This document shows, in pieces, positions 26,001 through 41,000 of a DNA stretch of 64,000 nt. Within the stretch, counting starts at the first letter, position 1. Each line of letters begins with the position of its first letter. A model generated the notes under the pieces. It searched no databases and was not told the DNA's origin. It saw only the letters and a list, made by a program, of their open reading frames with translations. Source of the DNA: Heliopora coerulea (lineage: Eukaryota; Cnidaria; Anthozoa; Scleralcyonacea; Helioporidae). A program made the position numbers and the translations under genes. The stretch lies in the NCBI GenBank assembly GCA_030142905.1, contig JASJOG010000006.1, forward strand, positions 2,243,501 through 2,307,500, given 5' to 3'.

Positions 26001-29000
26001 ATCTAACAGCACAACGATCATGTTTTGGCACAACTACAGTGCGAACCACGATATTAGTTTAAATACCAGTTTTCGTAAAAAGTCATTAAATTGACACCAT
26101 TCTGGCTTGAAACTATTCTAGGTTGTTTAAATTATTAAAGAATACTTCAAAAACTTTGAATCGAGTTTAACAAATTGATGTTGATGAAAAATTTTACCTT
26201 TATTTGATTTTTTTCCTTTTTCTACTGACCCACGATATTAGTTTCATTTCGGAAAAACAAAGTTAAGTGCGAGTTTGGGGGCCAAATCATTAGCGTATCG
26301 TCCTTAAATCCAAGTAATTCTAAAAATTCAGTTGTAGCCTTTGCTGCATGGAATGGGGCATTGTCATGCATGAAGATGATCTTCAGTCGTGATAAAGAAA
26401 CGACATCCAGCCATGGCTCAAGTTCATTCTTCAGAAACTGGCAATACGTATCAGAGGTCAGTTTTACTCCTTCAGGCACACGAACAGGACCAATGAGCTC
26501 ATCTCCAATGATACCAGCCCAAATCATCACGCCTCCACCTCCTTGTTGACGCCTCAGCCTCGTGGGAGCCTGCTCACTGTTATACACCCAACCTTTAGCC
26601 CAGCCATCAGAACCGTCTAATGTAGCTCTCGACTCGTCGGTGAATAGGACAAACTTCATGTCAGTTTTCATGTACTTCTTGGCCCAATCCAGACGCTAAC
26701 GTTTGTGCCTTGAGGTCAAGGGAGGCCTTTTATCTGGACTCTTGATCGCAGCCATCTTCCCGAGGAGACGATTACGGGTGGTTTTTGCAACATCTTGTAG
26801 ACCAGCCTCTTCAAAAATTCTTGCACTTGTGGCTCCAGGCATTCTACGGACGCTTCTCTTCAATCGGTTCATATCTCGCTTTGTTACCGATTTCAAAACT
26901 CCACGATCAGATCGAGGTTTCCTCTTGGAGGGAATTTTCAAAAATCTTTTGACTGTCACAACATGGCGATTTATTTTTTCAGCAATAGCTTCGGTTGTTG
27001 TACCCTTAGCTATTTCTTTTATGATAATATTTTTCTCACCTTTGTTCAAGTCCTTACGACGTCCCATCGTGATCATTGATTTTTGAAACTGATACAGTGG
27101 ACCACCTCTTTTATAGAGGAACGCCTGGATTTTTTAATCATGTGACCAATATGAAATGTAAACATTGCAACGATTGTTTCCACAATTTTCAAACAAAGTC
27201 TCAAATTTTCATGAATAATGCTGCTTATTTAGAATATCTACTGCAAAAACTCTTACAAAACTAATACCGTGGGTCGCACTGTAATTGAGTCACTCACTTA
27301 GGTCATTATATAATGGAATATTCATTACAACACACTAGTCGAGAATCGTAGAATTCGGGTCTTTTTAAGGTAAGATTACCATTTATGTTATGCAGAGTCC
27401 AGACCAACAAGGAATGTTTTCGTTGAAAAATACAGCGTTTCGATAAAAACGAAGAGATATCCTTCCGACCTGAGTCTCGCAAAGGGTAAAAAGCGTTTTC
27501 CGTGTATTCGTCCCTATAGTTTTGGACCCTTTACAAGATTGAGGAAAAAGTTTCAAATCCCTCTGTTAGGTAACTCTTTTCATGAATTTACCTATTCGTA
27601 TTTGTTCATCTATGCCACCGTAAATAGACGAACATTTTAGTTATACCTTATGTTAAACTTTACTGTTACCTTCTTCTTTTTCGCAAATGTAACGTTTTAC
27701 ATTGGCACACGGTGCATCGTTCCAAAATCCAGCTTGACTTCCCCCGTACATTTCAGTGCATCGTTCTTTTCCCAGGCCATTGGGTTCTCCCGACTGCCAA
27801 TTTGTAAAGGTGACTAATTCTTTTGTGAAGGACTCCCAAACCCACCGCCCTGCAACTGCTAAATCGTTTAATCCAATCCAGTATTGCTGAATAAAACACA
27901 GACAAGTGAGACAATAACAGAAAACAAGAAAGTTAATTGTCATTTATTGCACACTTACATGTTACAAAGTATAATGATTACTTATTAACCGAGTGTGAAG
28001 TCTGTATGGGAAAGTATTTGCCTGAGGTTTTCGTACGGACCGAGCGACGAAGAAGCGAGGTCTGTAAGGAAAAAAACAAGGGCAAATACTTTCCCGTACA
28101 GACCGAACAAATGAAGTTAATAAGGAATTTATTATATGCCTTTTGGTTCCTTTCTTCATCGCTTTTAATGAAGTTTTCTGTTCTAGAGTTAGAGCTTAGA
28201 TTTACTTGCTTGTTTTAACTTACTACTTTGTGTTTTTCTGCATCTATTCACCTTGTTTTCAGCTTAAAATTATCGTTGAAAAGATTTAACTCCTTTTTTC
28301 GTAGTTTGTTGACATAAGTCTTTTGTAAAACGTAAGTGAATTTGGTTCGTTTGTCTTCAGATCTACCCGGAAATTTTCCCGCCAAAACTTGTCGGTCTGT
28401 ACGAAAAACTAGCCAGCACGGCTAGGCAGCCAATCAGCGGGTGTCATTTTGCGTACAGACCAGTGAGCTCAGACATATAATAACACTCCTTGTTCTTTTC
28501 ACGTGACCAGCAGTCTGCCACAAAATTGCCAATAGACTTGGATTGTTCTATTGTATACTGTCGCACAGAAATTTTGGATGAAAGGAAATATCGTTTATCC
28601 AACGTCGCCGATGCAATTTGCCGTTGTGTAAGCTGTCGTTCCCATGCCATCCTAAACCTCATTTTCGATGTTCTCATGAAAACTAGAACTAATCCCGCGA
28701 CTAAAACCATAAAGATGAGTGGTCCCACAGTAATAGATTTCGATAATTTTTTAGATTCTGTCATTAAAGGAATAGATTGACATTACGACCTATAGAACAA
28801 GTGGAGCAAGGACTTTGAAAACGTGGGACTGGAAAGACTACCAGAAGACTACGACTAAGAAACAATGATTTGGTTGGAAGGTAGATAATTAAATACTTTC
28901 AGTCTTCGGAGTAACCTTTGTTTTGTATTTTATCAAAATATTCAGTGTTTACCCAAACTACGAACATGCAGTGGATAATAAGGTACTACCTTTAACCAAA

Positions 29001-32000
29001 ATGATCAATGTTTAAATTGGGAGTTATGGAAGAGATTGGGCCTGTCGAGAATACTGATGCATAAAACCTGTTGAGAGTACTAACGGAGGGATGTCAGAAT
29101 TCCAAGAAACTAACAAAGTTATAATTAAGGTAAAGTAAACTAAAGTGCATAAATGGACGTAAGCACAACAAGCATTCCCGTGCAACGAAAAACGTTCGAG
29201 GTTAAGGATGGGTTCGACTTTAAATGATGACAATGACCGTTTACGAAACAATAAATTGTGTCACCGACACGTTGATGACCGAGACATAGTAACCGTAATG
29301 AAGATGCCAGTTTTATTATATAATAATTCCTTTGCGAAAGTTTCAATGCGATGCTCAATTTGCGATATGACAGATTTTAAATTTTCCAGTCGAGCTGTCG
29401 CAAACTATTTCAGAATAATCCTCAGAGATATACATGAACAGGAATGCGAGTTCAAATCCCGCTCGAGCCAACATTTTTCAGTTGACTTCGGCAGTGTCAG
29501 ATTATCACGAAAAATTTTTGTCGTAAACTGTTTGCCATGTTTGTGACGGACGTATTATATGACAGCGGCTTTAAACCCTTCCGTCATGTAGAAGGTGACA
29601 GGAACAGTTGAATATTTAACTCGTTTCGATTCTAGCCATCATTTCACTCTGGCGAACGCCATACGATTTTACTCGTCAAGAGGGGACGTCTTGGACTGGG
29701 AAAGGTTAAGACGATTTCAACTAATCTGCTCCGAATTACATTATTTAATGAAAAGACACTAGTGCCTCATGAAAATACAAAACATAGCGGGTTCTTTTCC
29801 TCGTATTTTTTGCGTACGTAAACATCATTAAAAACCTCAACTTCAAACCCGACGCTAACCGTAATCCTAACTCCAAAAGGTCAAAACAAAAATGAAGAAA
29901 AAACAATCTAAGAGATTGTTGAAAAAAGGCCAGAATTCTGCATGATTGCCGGATGTCTTAATGATTGGACCATGAAGAGAGTAGAATGTCCTAATGACTG
30001 CATGACCAGTGGCTGCGCGACCGGAGGAGATTTGCTCCCATGAAAAATTTTGCCTCCCGTTTTTTTCAACTTAAACTCGTAATGAAATTGTAAGATTTGT
30101 CTACCTTAATGGCTATTCATACATGGGGGACTCATTTTGACTGCAAAATGAGGGATATTATTAACAGTCATAGAAGCTGGATATACCATTACCGTAATAG
30201 TTTTAGTACTTCGCCCAAAATTTAGCATATTTTCCAGGAGGTTTCGCTCTCCTTAGAAATTTTGTTGCCCTTTGTTTGCCCCTTCAGACCAGGACGTGTG
30301 GCGTTGCCACTGAAATAAATCATCGAGATTTCTCCTTCGGCTGCTTGATCGAGAAGGTTTTTATTATGTATATGTCACGTCAATTTATGATCATTGACAA
30401 AGAATAAAATATAAGTTATGTTTAAATTATTATTAAAAAAAATATGAACGGTTGGCCTCATTTTTAATTTTTTTGAAGCAGTCCCGAAAAATTTATCCCA
30501 AAATGTCAGTCTTCTTCATGTGATCGACGGACGCGGGTAAAAGCCTGTATTACTTGTAACTCACCCAACTCTTTTCGAGTTTGTTTGTTGCAATACACCG
30601 GTTTCTTGATAAGATTTTCTCACCCTCCCCCAAAGTTTCCCTCGCCCCCAAGAAAATCGTTTACTTTTGCCTTCCCTACACTGGTCAACATAGCCTCCAA
30701 ATTCGCACTCAGATTCGAAAGTTATGCTCCAGTGCTTTCCTTCACGTTAACCTCCGCTTTGTTTTCCGTCCTTCTCTCCGATTGTCTCACTTTTTTGTCT
30801 TTAAGGACAGGATTCCCAGGGCCTTGAGATCTTGTGTCGTTTACCGTTTTAAGTGTCAACGTTGTAGTTCGTTGTATGTCGGCCAGACGAGTCGGCTTCT
30901 CCACACACGAATCTCAGAGCACTTGGGCATTTCTGCACTTACTGGCAAAAAACGAGTCAATCCTCCTCTGACTAGCATCCTGTCACATCATTGTGACACT
31001 GGACACCCGGTCTCGTCTGATGACTTCACTATCTTGTCTTCTTCCTTCAACTCTGAACTTCTCGTCAGAGAAAGTCTGCTTATCCGCAAACTCAATCCAT
31101 CGCTTAATGCCAACATGGGCTCTTTTCCACTTTCTTTATTTTAAGACCTTTCGTTTCTCGACCTTTCCACTACATCTCAGTCTGCTGTTTCCTTGTGTCC
31201 TTCCCACTTCCGTTCTTACGCCAATATCTCGTTTACATATCATGTAAGATACCATTATATATCATCACCTTGTAGTATAAGTTAGTCATTCTCTGAGGAT
31301 GGTGCGTGCAGCAACGAAACGTTAGAATTACATTATAAACCTTTAATATGCCTATTTTGCGTGTTTTTTGCTGGGCTTTATTATTTCTTCTCCGTCTGCG
31401 ATTCCCGCCTGGTACCTCTGTCACCACAATCCATGTCATGTATAATTTTTTGTAATTGTGATTTAATTGGACTACAGTTTATTGGACTAGGAAAGGTATC
31501 GAAATAGTTTAGTAATTTACAAGTAATATTCGCATTTAACCGCTTTAACATAGAGATGAAATATATTTTGGTGCCGATATCTGGACGTTGACTCGACAAA
31601 TATGGGGGATGTCGCACCCTCGCACCTTCCCTAATATGCTCTACCAAGCATGTGATTGGTTTGTGAGCTGCAAGAATGGCGGGAAGTCTACACAAAATTC
31701 TGTCGGCCCAATTTTCTCTGAAGTACCTGTAATTTTAGGTATTGTCAATGTTTTAAAAAATTGATTGGTAGTTTGTTTCGTCTTCGTGGAGACGACTGTC
31801 AAGTGAATCTAAAATTGGTTACGGTAGTCCGGAAAACGTTTTGATTGCGGTGGTTTTGTCAGAAGCTAGGCTGATGGAGACTGGTCCGGCAGTCTGACAA
31901 CTTAGGTAAGTTGTTGTGTTTTGTTTTTGTTTTTTTTTATTAAACACTAGTTCATTTACCAGGAAAGACCCGACATATTTAAAATTTCAAGGTTTTTTTT

Positions 32001-35000
32001 AAAAATACCTCCAACCGCGCTAGAAGAGCTACCACAATCCCGCGAATGCACAGTTACTTTTTAGCTTATGATTCCACCATTCCATCAAGCCACCTGATGC
32101 CACAGAATTATGAGACGTTGAATGCGCGCTCCAATCTCTTGCCAGTAATCCAGAGAAGTGTACCACAGGGATCGCCATTGGCCCTCATAAATCCGCTATT
32201 ACATGCAAAAGGAACTCTCTCCAGGACATTTTTTATCGAAAAAACAAATGTGGCAATATGTGGCAATTCAATTCTATGTGGCAATGTCATTTCTTTTTTG
32301 GACATTGTTGTTATGCATTGAAGAAACTTGATTAGTGGAACTGAACATACTATCCTTGGCACTTTACAGAAATAAAATATAGAACTTTTCATGAAGATGG
32401 CATCTATCACCTAAACGTGGCCCGTAAGAATCGATTTTAAATCAAATGCAGGATAATCAGTGAGCATCGACTGCGCGACTTCGTTTGGTACTGAAAGTAC
32501 AAGAATTACAGGTGTTTTGAGTTACAAAAAATAAAAAGCATGCAAAAAGAACGTTAACGATATTTGTAAGATTTAGAAAATTTTAAATTGTTGAAATTTT
32601 AAATTTTTTTTAAAAAAATTGTCCACCCTTTCTCAAAATTCTGGATCCGCCCCTGCAAACGGCGTTTTTAAAATGTAGTAACTAGGAAGAGATACTGAAG
32701 ATGGTAATTCAGAAATTGTTGGGATATTGCACGGGGTACTAATATCAGATAGCAATAGAGAAGCAGGAATCACTGACAAAACTCTCCGATGATTTTACCT
32801 TAAAAACTGCCAAAACTTACCTAAATTTAAAACATCTTTAGTTTATTTTCTGTATTCATTTCCATTTACATGGGGCATAAAATGAGGGCAAAATTTGGCA
32901 AATAGTGTGAATCACTGAACAACAGATTACATGTCGACAGCCATTGTTTTCCCAGATTTTGTTTTGTGTTTGCGCGTCATGAGCCTGGTTTCCACCCAGG
33001 CGTCTTTATCAGAAAAGGTCTATGCAATAGCTCAGTTTCATTTCGGAACTATTTTGTTATAGTGGGCCACCATATGTAAATCCAATTGGTACATGTACGA
33101 GGGCAAAAATATTGTTTAGTTTGCCACCTTTCACCAGACAAAAACGTATTCTGCATCTAATGCATAAGAATGTATCAGTCATTTATGCCTGATGCATAAG
33201 AATGTGTCAGTAGCAATGTCATGGTATATATGCAATGGCGAAGCTAAGTACAGCAACAAGTCATGTCATGCAAATTTAAAACGATCTATAGTATTCAGGT
33301 ATCAAGCCATATACATCCACCAACGCAATGGTTAGTATACAAAACTGCAGCAATAAGTGGTCGAGGTATGGGTTATGCTAAGCATGACTAGAAATTGAAA
33401 CAAAATAATGTTAATGAATATGTTTTGGTTGATATTTAAATCAGTGGCGTAGGATGCTAGTTGAACTTAGGGGGTCAGGAACAAAAGTTTAGTTCACGGT
33501 AGACGTTTTAATTTAGATGTTTTCATCGCCTATATTGTTGACAATACTGGGACGATACTTGCAATTTTACATCTATGGTAAAGCATATCTTGCGTTTAGG
33601 AGAAAAGAAAATTGCAGTGGATTACTAATTAATGAATTAAAAGACTAAATACAATTATAAAATGTCATGGTTTTTTTAATTCTTATGAAGGATACTACAA
33701 GTTACCATAAATTTATCTCCGTGCAACTTTAAATAACAGTAAAATTATCAAACATCATTAAACTCTGTACAGTACATTAGATTTTTAAATATTTTCTATT
33801 TTGATTTCGAAATGCAAGCACATACGATGAAAAACATTAGAAATGACATTGTATAGTGTCACCATATCTGTTTTTAAGGGGAACCAAACGATATTGCGCC
33901 CCTTTAATAAAATGTTAGGGGGACCGCGGACCTCATGGCCCCCCTGCCTCCTACACCACTGATCTAAACATTGTACAGAATTTTATATTCGCATAGCATG
34001 ATCTTGTTGCTATGCATAGGTAATCTTAAGTTTGCATAGCATGACCAGCTGCTATGCTTAGATTTGCCGCTGGGTATATGTCTCTTTGTCACAACCTAGG
34101 AAGAAGGTTGGCTTGATTACATAACGAGCCAGGTTTTAAAATCACGACTACTCGGTTGTCAATTTTAAGGTGAACGTAAATTACGTTGCACTAAAGATTA
34201 AAACGTGTTAACCTTTTGTGCAATTTAAATTTAAACTGAAGTGTAAACATATTTTACGACCTAATTAATCATGTGTGTGTGGATGTTTGTGTGTGTGTTT
34301 GTGTGTGTGGTTGTGTGTGTGTTTGTGTGTGTGTGTGCATACAGACTGGTGGAATATTTCCTTATTTATTGTAAATATGTAAAATTTAGTGGAATAGTAC
34401 CGTGATTAAATAAGGTAAATAAGTAAAAATAAGGTAAGGTAAAACGTGTATATCTTTTGTGGAATCGTCTTTGGAAATCGTTCTGTGTAACATCACCAAA
34501 TAAGCCTCCGATTACAAGCAGCTAATCGACCACGGTGTATTCAATAAGCTACCTACCTGAACATTTTCGGTTGTTGAGCTATTGCCATACAGTCAAAAAC
34601 TTTTTCTTATTTTTGATAAACATGGTAGTGTTAAGTTGAAAAACTTACATGTAAAAATGGTCGCACTTTGAATGTCAAAAACATTTCCTCGTCGGCACTA
34701 TCGATTTTCACCAAATGGCCACCAGTGTCAGCACACGCTTTTTTCGCCTCACTCCATGACCGTGGAACGCTTTCAAATTTGTAACAAGATCTATTGAATG
34801 CTTCCCAACCAATATCACAGGATGGTGGTGGATCTAATAAAAGTAACAAGATTAAGCTACACACTTTGCTTCAAAACTAAAAACTGGAAAAGAAGTGGGG
34901 CACATGGAAAATTTTCTTGTAATCTTATGATGGAGCAGATAAAATTTATGTTTACGAGATACACATTTCATATAAAACAAATGGCCAAAATACTCGCTAG

Positions 35001-38000
35001 TTTTATACGTCAAAACGAGTAAAGGATCCAACCGACTAACCACGCCTTTACAAAACTACGCTACGCCTCGAAGTTCGACGTCGGAAAGCGAAGGAAAAGC
35101 CAATGAACATGTCTTATATTGATACTTATCCGGTACCTCAACATCTTACACTTGTGCGATACAAATATTCCAAGATGGGTGCAGATTGTCTCTACCCAAG
35201 GCCTTCGATTTCAAAGTTACCGTACGAGCTGCCGAAGCGAGAAGGTTGGTCGGTTGGGCCTAAGCAAAAGGGAGCACTTCCAGGAGCATGTCCATTACTT
35301 TACAAACTGGGTGGCATCCGCTGGGAATTTATTCTACCAATACCTCATAATACGACCTACAGTATGTTGTTTGTTTCATAAATACAAAGTAGGATTTGAC
35401 ATCAGAGATGAACGTTTTTCAACAAACCTGCCGCACGAAAATCTGAATTCGTTCCCAATATTTAAATGTTTTCGATTACGATGAACTCGGTTACAGTGAC
35501 TTTTAAACGAGATGGTGAAAAAAGCAAGAACAGTCAGGGCGTAACAGCTTACCCAACTAAATAGGAGCCCCAGATAACTGTCCTATGTTTTTTCGGAAAA
35601 TGATAACACGTGATTTCACAGCACACATCCTTGTTCAGTTTGCGAGGATTTCGTGGCGAATAACCTTTTTATTTTCTGCAAAAACTCATTATTTATCCAA
35701 AATGGGCTCACATTTACCTTTCGTTGGCGGACGAGTTCCGAAGGTGGGTGTTGTTGGGATCGGAAGACCTAAAAAGTGATCCATATTCATTAGAAACTGA
35801 AGAAAGTTCTTGGAGAAATTTAAAGAAGCTCTTTTTTAATGTCATATATGCATGAGAAAAAACGCGAGAATGAGTTTATCCACGACTTTATGCTTAATAT
35901 TATTATGTTGTCATGCTCAAACATTGCTTTATTGCCAGGATTTTAAGTAGAATTATTTACAAGGACAGATATTAATGTAAAGATACGTTACCTTTCCTTC
36001 TTTCGCAAATCGAAGAAAATTTTTTACTGCAGTCGTTATCATTCCATCTCGTCGATTTTGCAAACACTTCCGCACAATTCTCGTTGTTTTTGTAGTTGTT
36101 TGGTTCCCCAAAATGCCATTGGTAAAAGTTTGTAAAGGTGTTTCCATCGCTCCAAATCCAGCCTATCCTTGAATTACTCGTTGTCTTGTTCCGATATAGG
36201 CCAATCCAGAACTTATAATTACCCATGTCTTTCGTCTGGTTGTAAATAAAATTTACTTCAGATGAATTGATAATAGAAACCAAATCACCTCCAAATCCCA
36301 TGCAGTAGGTACGAGCATCTTCCCAAGTCATGAGTGGAACTCTTGGAGTGTGCAAGACGAAGAGATAACAGGAATTTCCAAAGCTTTTCCATCCGGCAGG
36401 ACAGTCTTGCGCTGCAACTGCTGTGTGAAAGCAATTTAATACATGAAAGAACTGGCCTGAAAGTAACGCACCGAATTCTTTTCATAACAAGCAGCGTCAA
36501 GATATTAAACAAAATAATAGGATATTTCACATGTATGTTGCAAGCTTTTACTTGGACTACAATATTTGTGTCATTTATGTCAAATTGAAACAAGTGGAAC
36601 TTGAATCAGCAGCATAATGCTCAACAATTTTATGCTATGTCACTACCATTTCCACTACTATAACACAATGTAATTACAGATTACCAGTAACAACCACCTG
36701 GGCCAAGACTTCCTGTCTAGTCTCATGCAGATGGTAACAATAGGTAACCTATACTTATCAATAAGGTTAGTATAATAAATTGTTTTATCAATAGTAGTAA
36801 AGTTGAATAAGCAGTTGTGCAGCCTAGTCTTGTCCTGCGTTGTCTTGTCTTGTCTTTTTTTGTTTTACCCATAACTATCGTTTGTGCTAGCTATAATTTG
36901 GGTAAAACAAAATAACCAGGTTCACCAATTTGGTTTTTTGAAATTATTCTAAAGTAATTCAGTCTCCTTAGGGGGATTAGAATCGCAATGACATTTCAAC
37001 ATATGTAAAATGACAAAATAATACAAAATGGCGAAACTAATGCCTGAATAAACGTTCAGCAAACAATATTTATTGGACCAATGAATTAACTACATAAGAC
37101 AACGCAAAAATAGTTGGAAATAATTTTCATTTCACAAAAACTGCGCAGTTTTAAAATTTTAGAGAGGGAAGCTTGTGGTTGTGAATATCGGAGTCAATCC
37201 CAATATCAGAGGGGTGATTTCACTGAGGGTAATGTAAGACTATGAGGACATAAAACTACGACTGAGTACTATAACTTAAGTAGGTGGCTTAGTCCCGCAA
37301 GAGTCCCCTCCAGCAGCAAACCTGTTGCAGAAGAGAGTGTATGGACCACGTTTAACCCTATCTGATCAAGGTGACAGACTGGATGGGTTTTCTTGCCCAA
37401 TTATGGAACAGTTTTGAGTTATAAGCTGAAACCTCACAAATTTATCTAAAACTTTAAAGAGAATCTTCTGATATATATATGTTATGCTGCCCTAGGATAT
37501 CTTTTTCAGATTTGACAAAAGAAAGTGGCATATATATTAAAAAGGTTATTAAATGAGTGCTTTTCATTGTTTTAAAAAGTTGCGAGTAACGTACGCCTGA
37601 TGTTCCTTATGGGAGGGCATACTCTTCGAGGTTCGATCTCACGTACACGCTAGCGAAACAAAGAATCAATGGCCGAGATTAATGACTAATTTTTGTTAGT
37701 ACTTTGATAGCATAGGAGATACACACTCATCCTCTCCACATAAGACGCTTGAAGCTAGCAGCCAGTAAAAAGCAAAAGAGGCAGAGGAAGACGAAGGAAA
37801 AATTTGTGACTTTTCTTTTGTCGAAACTTTATCAAGCCACGATCACAAAACGAGTCAAAATTATAGAGATTAAACGTTCGGCTTCTCTCTTTCGATTTCT
37901 CAAACAATAATCCAGAACATTTTATTGCCAAACCATGTTGATTTATAGCACGTTTCACCACCCGGCAAGAACAAAAAAAATGCATTTCGCCGCCATGTTT

Positions 38001-41000
38001 GTTTACACGTTTAAAATACGAGCCACACTCGCGCTCACTAATAGTGCTCGCGTTTTGTTGCTACAAGCGGCAGATTGACTTGAAACTGTGTTCAGCCACC
38101 TTAAATGAAATACAAGACATGGAGTCTGCGCGAGTGAATGAAAGAAGTTACCCAAACATACAACAGCGCAAACAAAAATCTTCACGTCATTGATGCAAAA
38201 CGGGCAATGTTTTTCACTAGGGGTGTTTATTCTCCTTTACTTTACAAGGGAGTGATGCTAAAGTGCTGAAGTTCGACTTTCAAAGGCAAAGTTATTGTCA
38301 CGTAGCATTTGTGGTTTCGTATCTTTAGCCGGAAGCTCTAAAATTGCATTTTTCATCGCAACTGGTCGCGGCTGGGTCTAAAAATATATGATTCTGACAC
38401 TCGAAAATTTCCTTTCCATCAAATTTAAACTGAATTTTGTGTGATCGAGTGTATATGCCAAACATTCGTTGAATATCTTTCCACTGCATCGGGTCTACTC
38501 TTTTGATCATCGGACTGGATTGCGGGAACATTTGAAATAAAAAATTCTGTTTATCAAGTAGCTCGCTTACTATTTCCCTACCACGAGGTGTAAGCGAGAA
38601 ACATCAGAAACACCTGTTTACTTTGATCTGGTTTTAATTTTAAAGCGCCTATTAATAAATAATTGTTTAAAATGCTCATTGTGTGTTCATTGATTGCACG
38701 ACCGGTGATAATCGGAGTCAGGTTGTTCATAGGGCAATCACCTTAACCAGGATTAGTGAAAATTCTTTGGACAGATTCTTAAGGCTTGAAATTTTCTGAC
38801 AGATTTTGAGAGGATTTAAAAAGGAATGACGTTGTGAAATTTGAACTCAACAACTCGACAAAAATTTATGCAACTAAGCAATTTCACTCGCAATGCTGGC
38901 TCGGCGCTAATCATCCTTCGAAAATCTGGCTCTCGGACGTATAAACTTCGGGGAAATTTCTCAATATTTAGTTTTAATTTATAAGATATAAATACTTCTT
39001 TAAACTGTTATAGCCTTGAAAAGTCGCATTTGGAAATCCGAGATATTGTATCGAATCAATGAAGTCGATAAGCCCATAGCCTGCGGTGCAGACGCTTGTG
39101 CACCACGGTTCAACGCGGGAAGCCATAACAGCAATCACACGTTTATTGGCTTTGAAGTTAAGACCGTTTTTACATAATTTCCGGTAACGACAAGATCGGA
39201 TCGTTGAATTTATTAGCCAAGAGAGTGCAACACGTTTGATAAAACGATCTTGAGTGAAGTTTTCTGCCGACGATTTGATCGCTTAGACTGGTTATTACTA
39301 CAACCGAAGATTCTCACTCTTAAATCCAATCCCGTTTTTATGCAATTTAGTCATGAACGTTTGGAATTGATCATGTTACATTCAACATTCATCAAAAGTA
39401 GTTCAAAATCTCATTCGTTCTCGTTAACACAGGCCTGATGAATAATGCTTGCTTTGTTTTATAACTCGGTGTGGTCACTACTGCCTAGATTTAGAATAAA
39501 TGAGGAGAAAGTGCTATCTTTGCATCACTATCAGCAAATAGAAAGCTATATTTTCATTTGTACAGGTACGGACACGATCATAATACCAATTTGTATCCTA
39601 ATTACAGACACGATTTGTTTTGTTTCCATTTTCGCGGTTTGCATTGCGATTTTTACGTCTTTTAAAGAGGATTGACACACAACTGCATACGAATCCGTAT
39701 ACGGCAATAGCAGGATCGCTACACGATCCGATTCTAAAAATCCGTGTCCGCATCGGCACACATGAAAACACTCGTTATATGTTAAGTTATCGCGACTTTT
39801 TGCCGCATCCTTATCCGGACAAAGGGAACTGTACCTTATTACTTTCGCCCGTTTACGCAATCCCATTCACCACTGAATGAGAAAACAAAACAATTAAATC
39901 AATAAACAAATAAGACCAAATCCAACATAGCTCAACTATGATGGGCGACGTATTACTGGTCTCGACAGGTCAACTAATTTATTCAGTTAAGTAGCCAACT
40001 AGTTAAATCCGCATTTCTGTTCTCATGAAGATTCTAGAAAAGGATGTCTCATAGGAGGTGATCGGAATTGGATTGTTCACATACAGATGTATTGAGAGAA
40101 GACCATTCCTACCCAAAAATACTGATCATTACATTGAACGATACGACTTGAAACGATTTGAAATCCAACCTGGGGAGGAGCAAAGACCCTGAGCACCCAG
40201 AGCGACCCAAACACAGCGCTCATCCTCTATGAACCCAACCAAGTTGACTGGTAGCATCCGAGCCTTTCGATTAAATCCATATCCTGATTGTGTTTACCTA
40301 TTAACGATCTCATCTTTAATGGTTTATATTACCAGGTCGAAATTACTTGTTGTGACATCCTCTCTCACATTCAACTTATTACGGTTTTTAAAAAAATTTC
40401 AAGACGCCACGTGTTTGAACCCAGTGGAATCTTTGGACTGATCCTGAAGGTGGAATAAAACTTTTTCGCTCAAAAGATGAAGCGGAGGCCGCAGTATAGA
40501 CTATAGAGAATAAATTCTAGGAAGGTTTTCATTATGTTTAAGGCTTACTTGGTATGACGTCGGCTCGTTAAATTTATTGCTCATAATGGAAATCGAAACC
40601 ACTATGAAAGCTTGATAATGTAACCCCTGCTTATGTTATATTCCGAATATGCTTTACTGAACATAAATTTTACTCGGAATCTCATTTGAATCTAATTCCA
40701 AATTCGTTTATTCTGGTAGTGATTAACTGACTTTTCCCATTTTCAAAACTTAAACGAATATCCACCATAGTAACTTGACCTCGCAGGATGTAATGATTAA
40801 TGTGGAATCATTGTAGATATTTACGTCAGAATCATTGCAAATTGTCGAGCTTGGTATATAAAGATTGTTCGTTCAGACAAAAGATGTGGTTTACTTATGC
40901 TTTCTTGACGCTATTATACCGCATAACGATGTAAACGCTACCAAAAGACGAAAAAAACTAGTTAAGTTGAGCGTAACAACGCAACAAAAATTATAGCTTA

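Larger units (their letters stand above)
30560..31350 (+). mobile_element. Penelope-like element, 5'-truncated 3' end
   Basis: Consists of the GIY-YIG endonuclease end of a Penelope-like retroelement, an AT-rich 3' region and a hammerhead-like motif near 31293-31320. The reverse transcriptase is absent. It sits in the 6.8-kb intron splitting CTLD2 of the lectin gene. The borders are approximate. Confidence 0.75.

Noticed and set aside
26361..27086. Plus-strand open frames
   Set aside because: Antisense shadows of the Tc1-like transposase.
29381..29475. GCGAGTTCAAATCCCGCTCGAGCC, resembling a tRNA T arm and acceptor stem
   Set aside because: The 5' half does not fold into a cloverleaf, and no matching acceptor strand was found.
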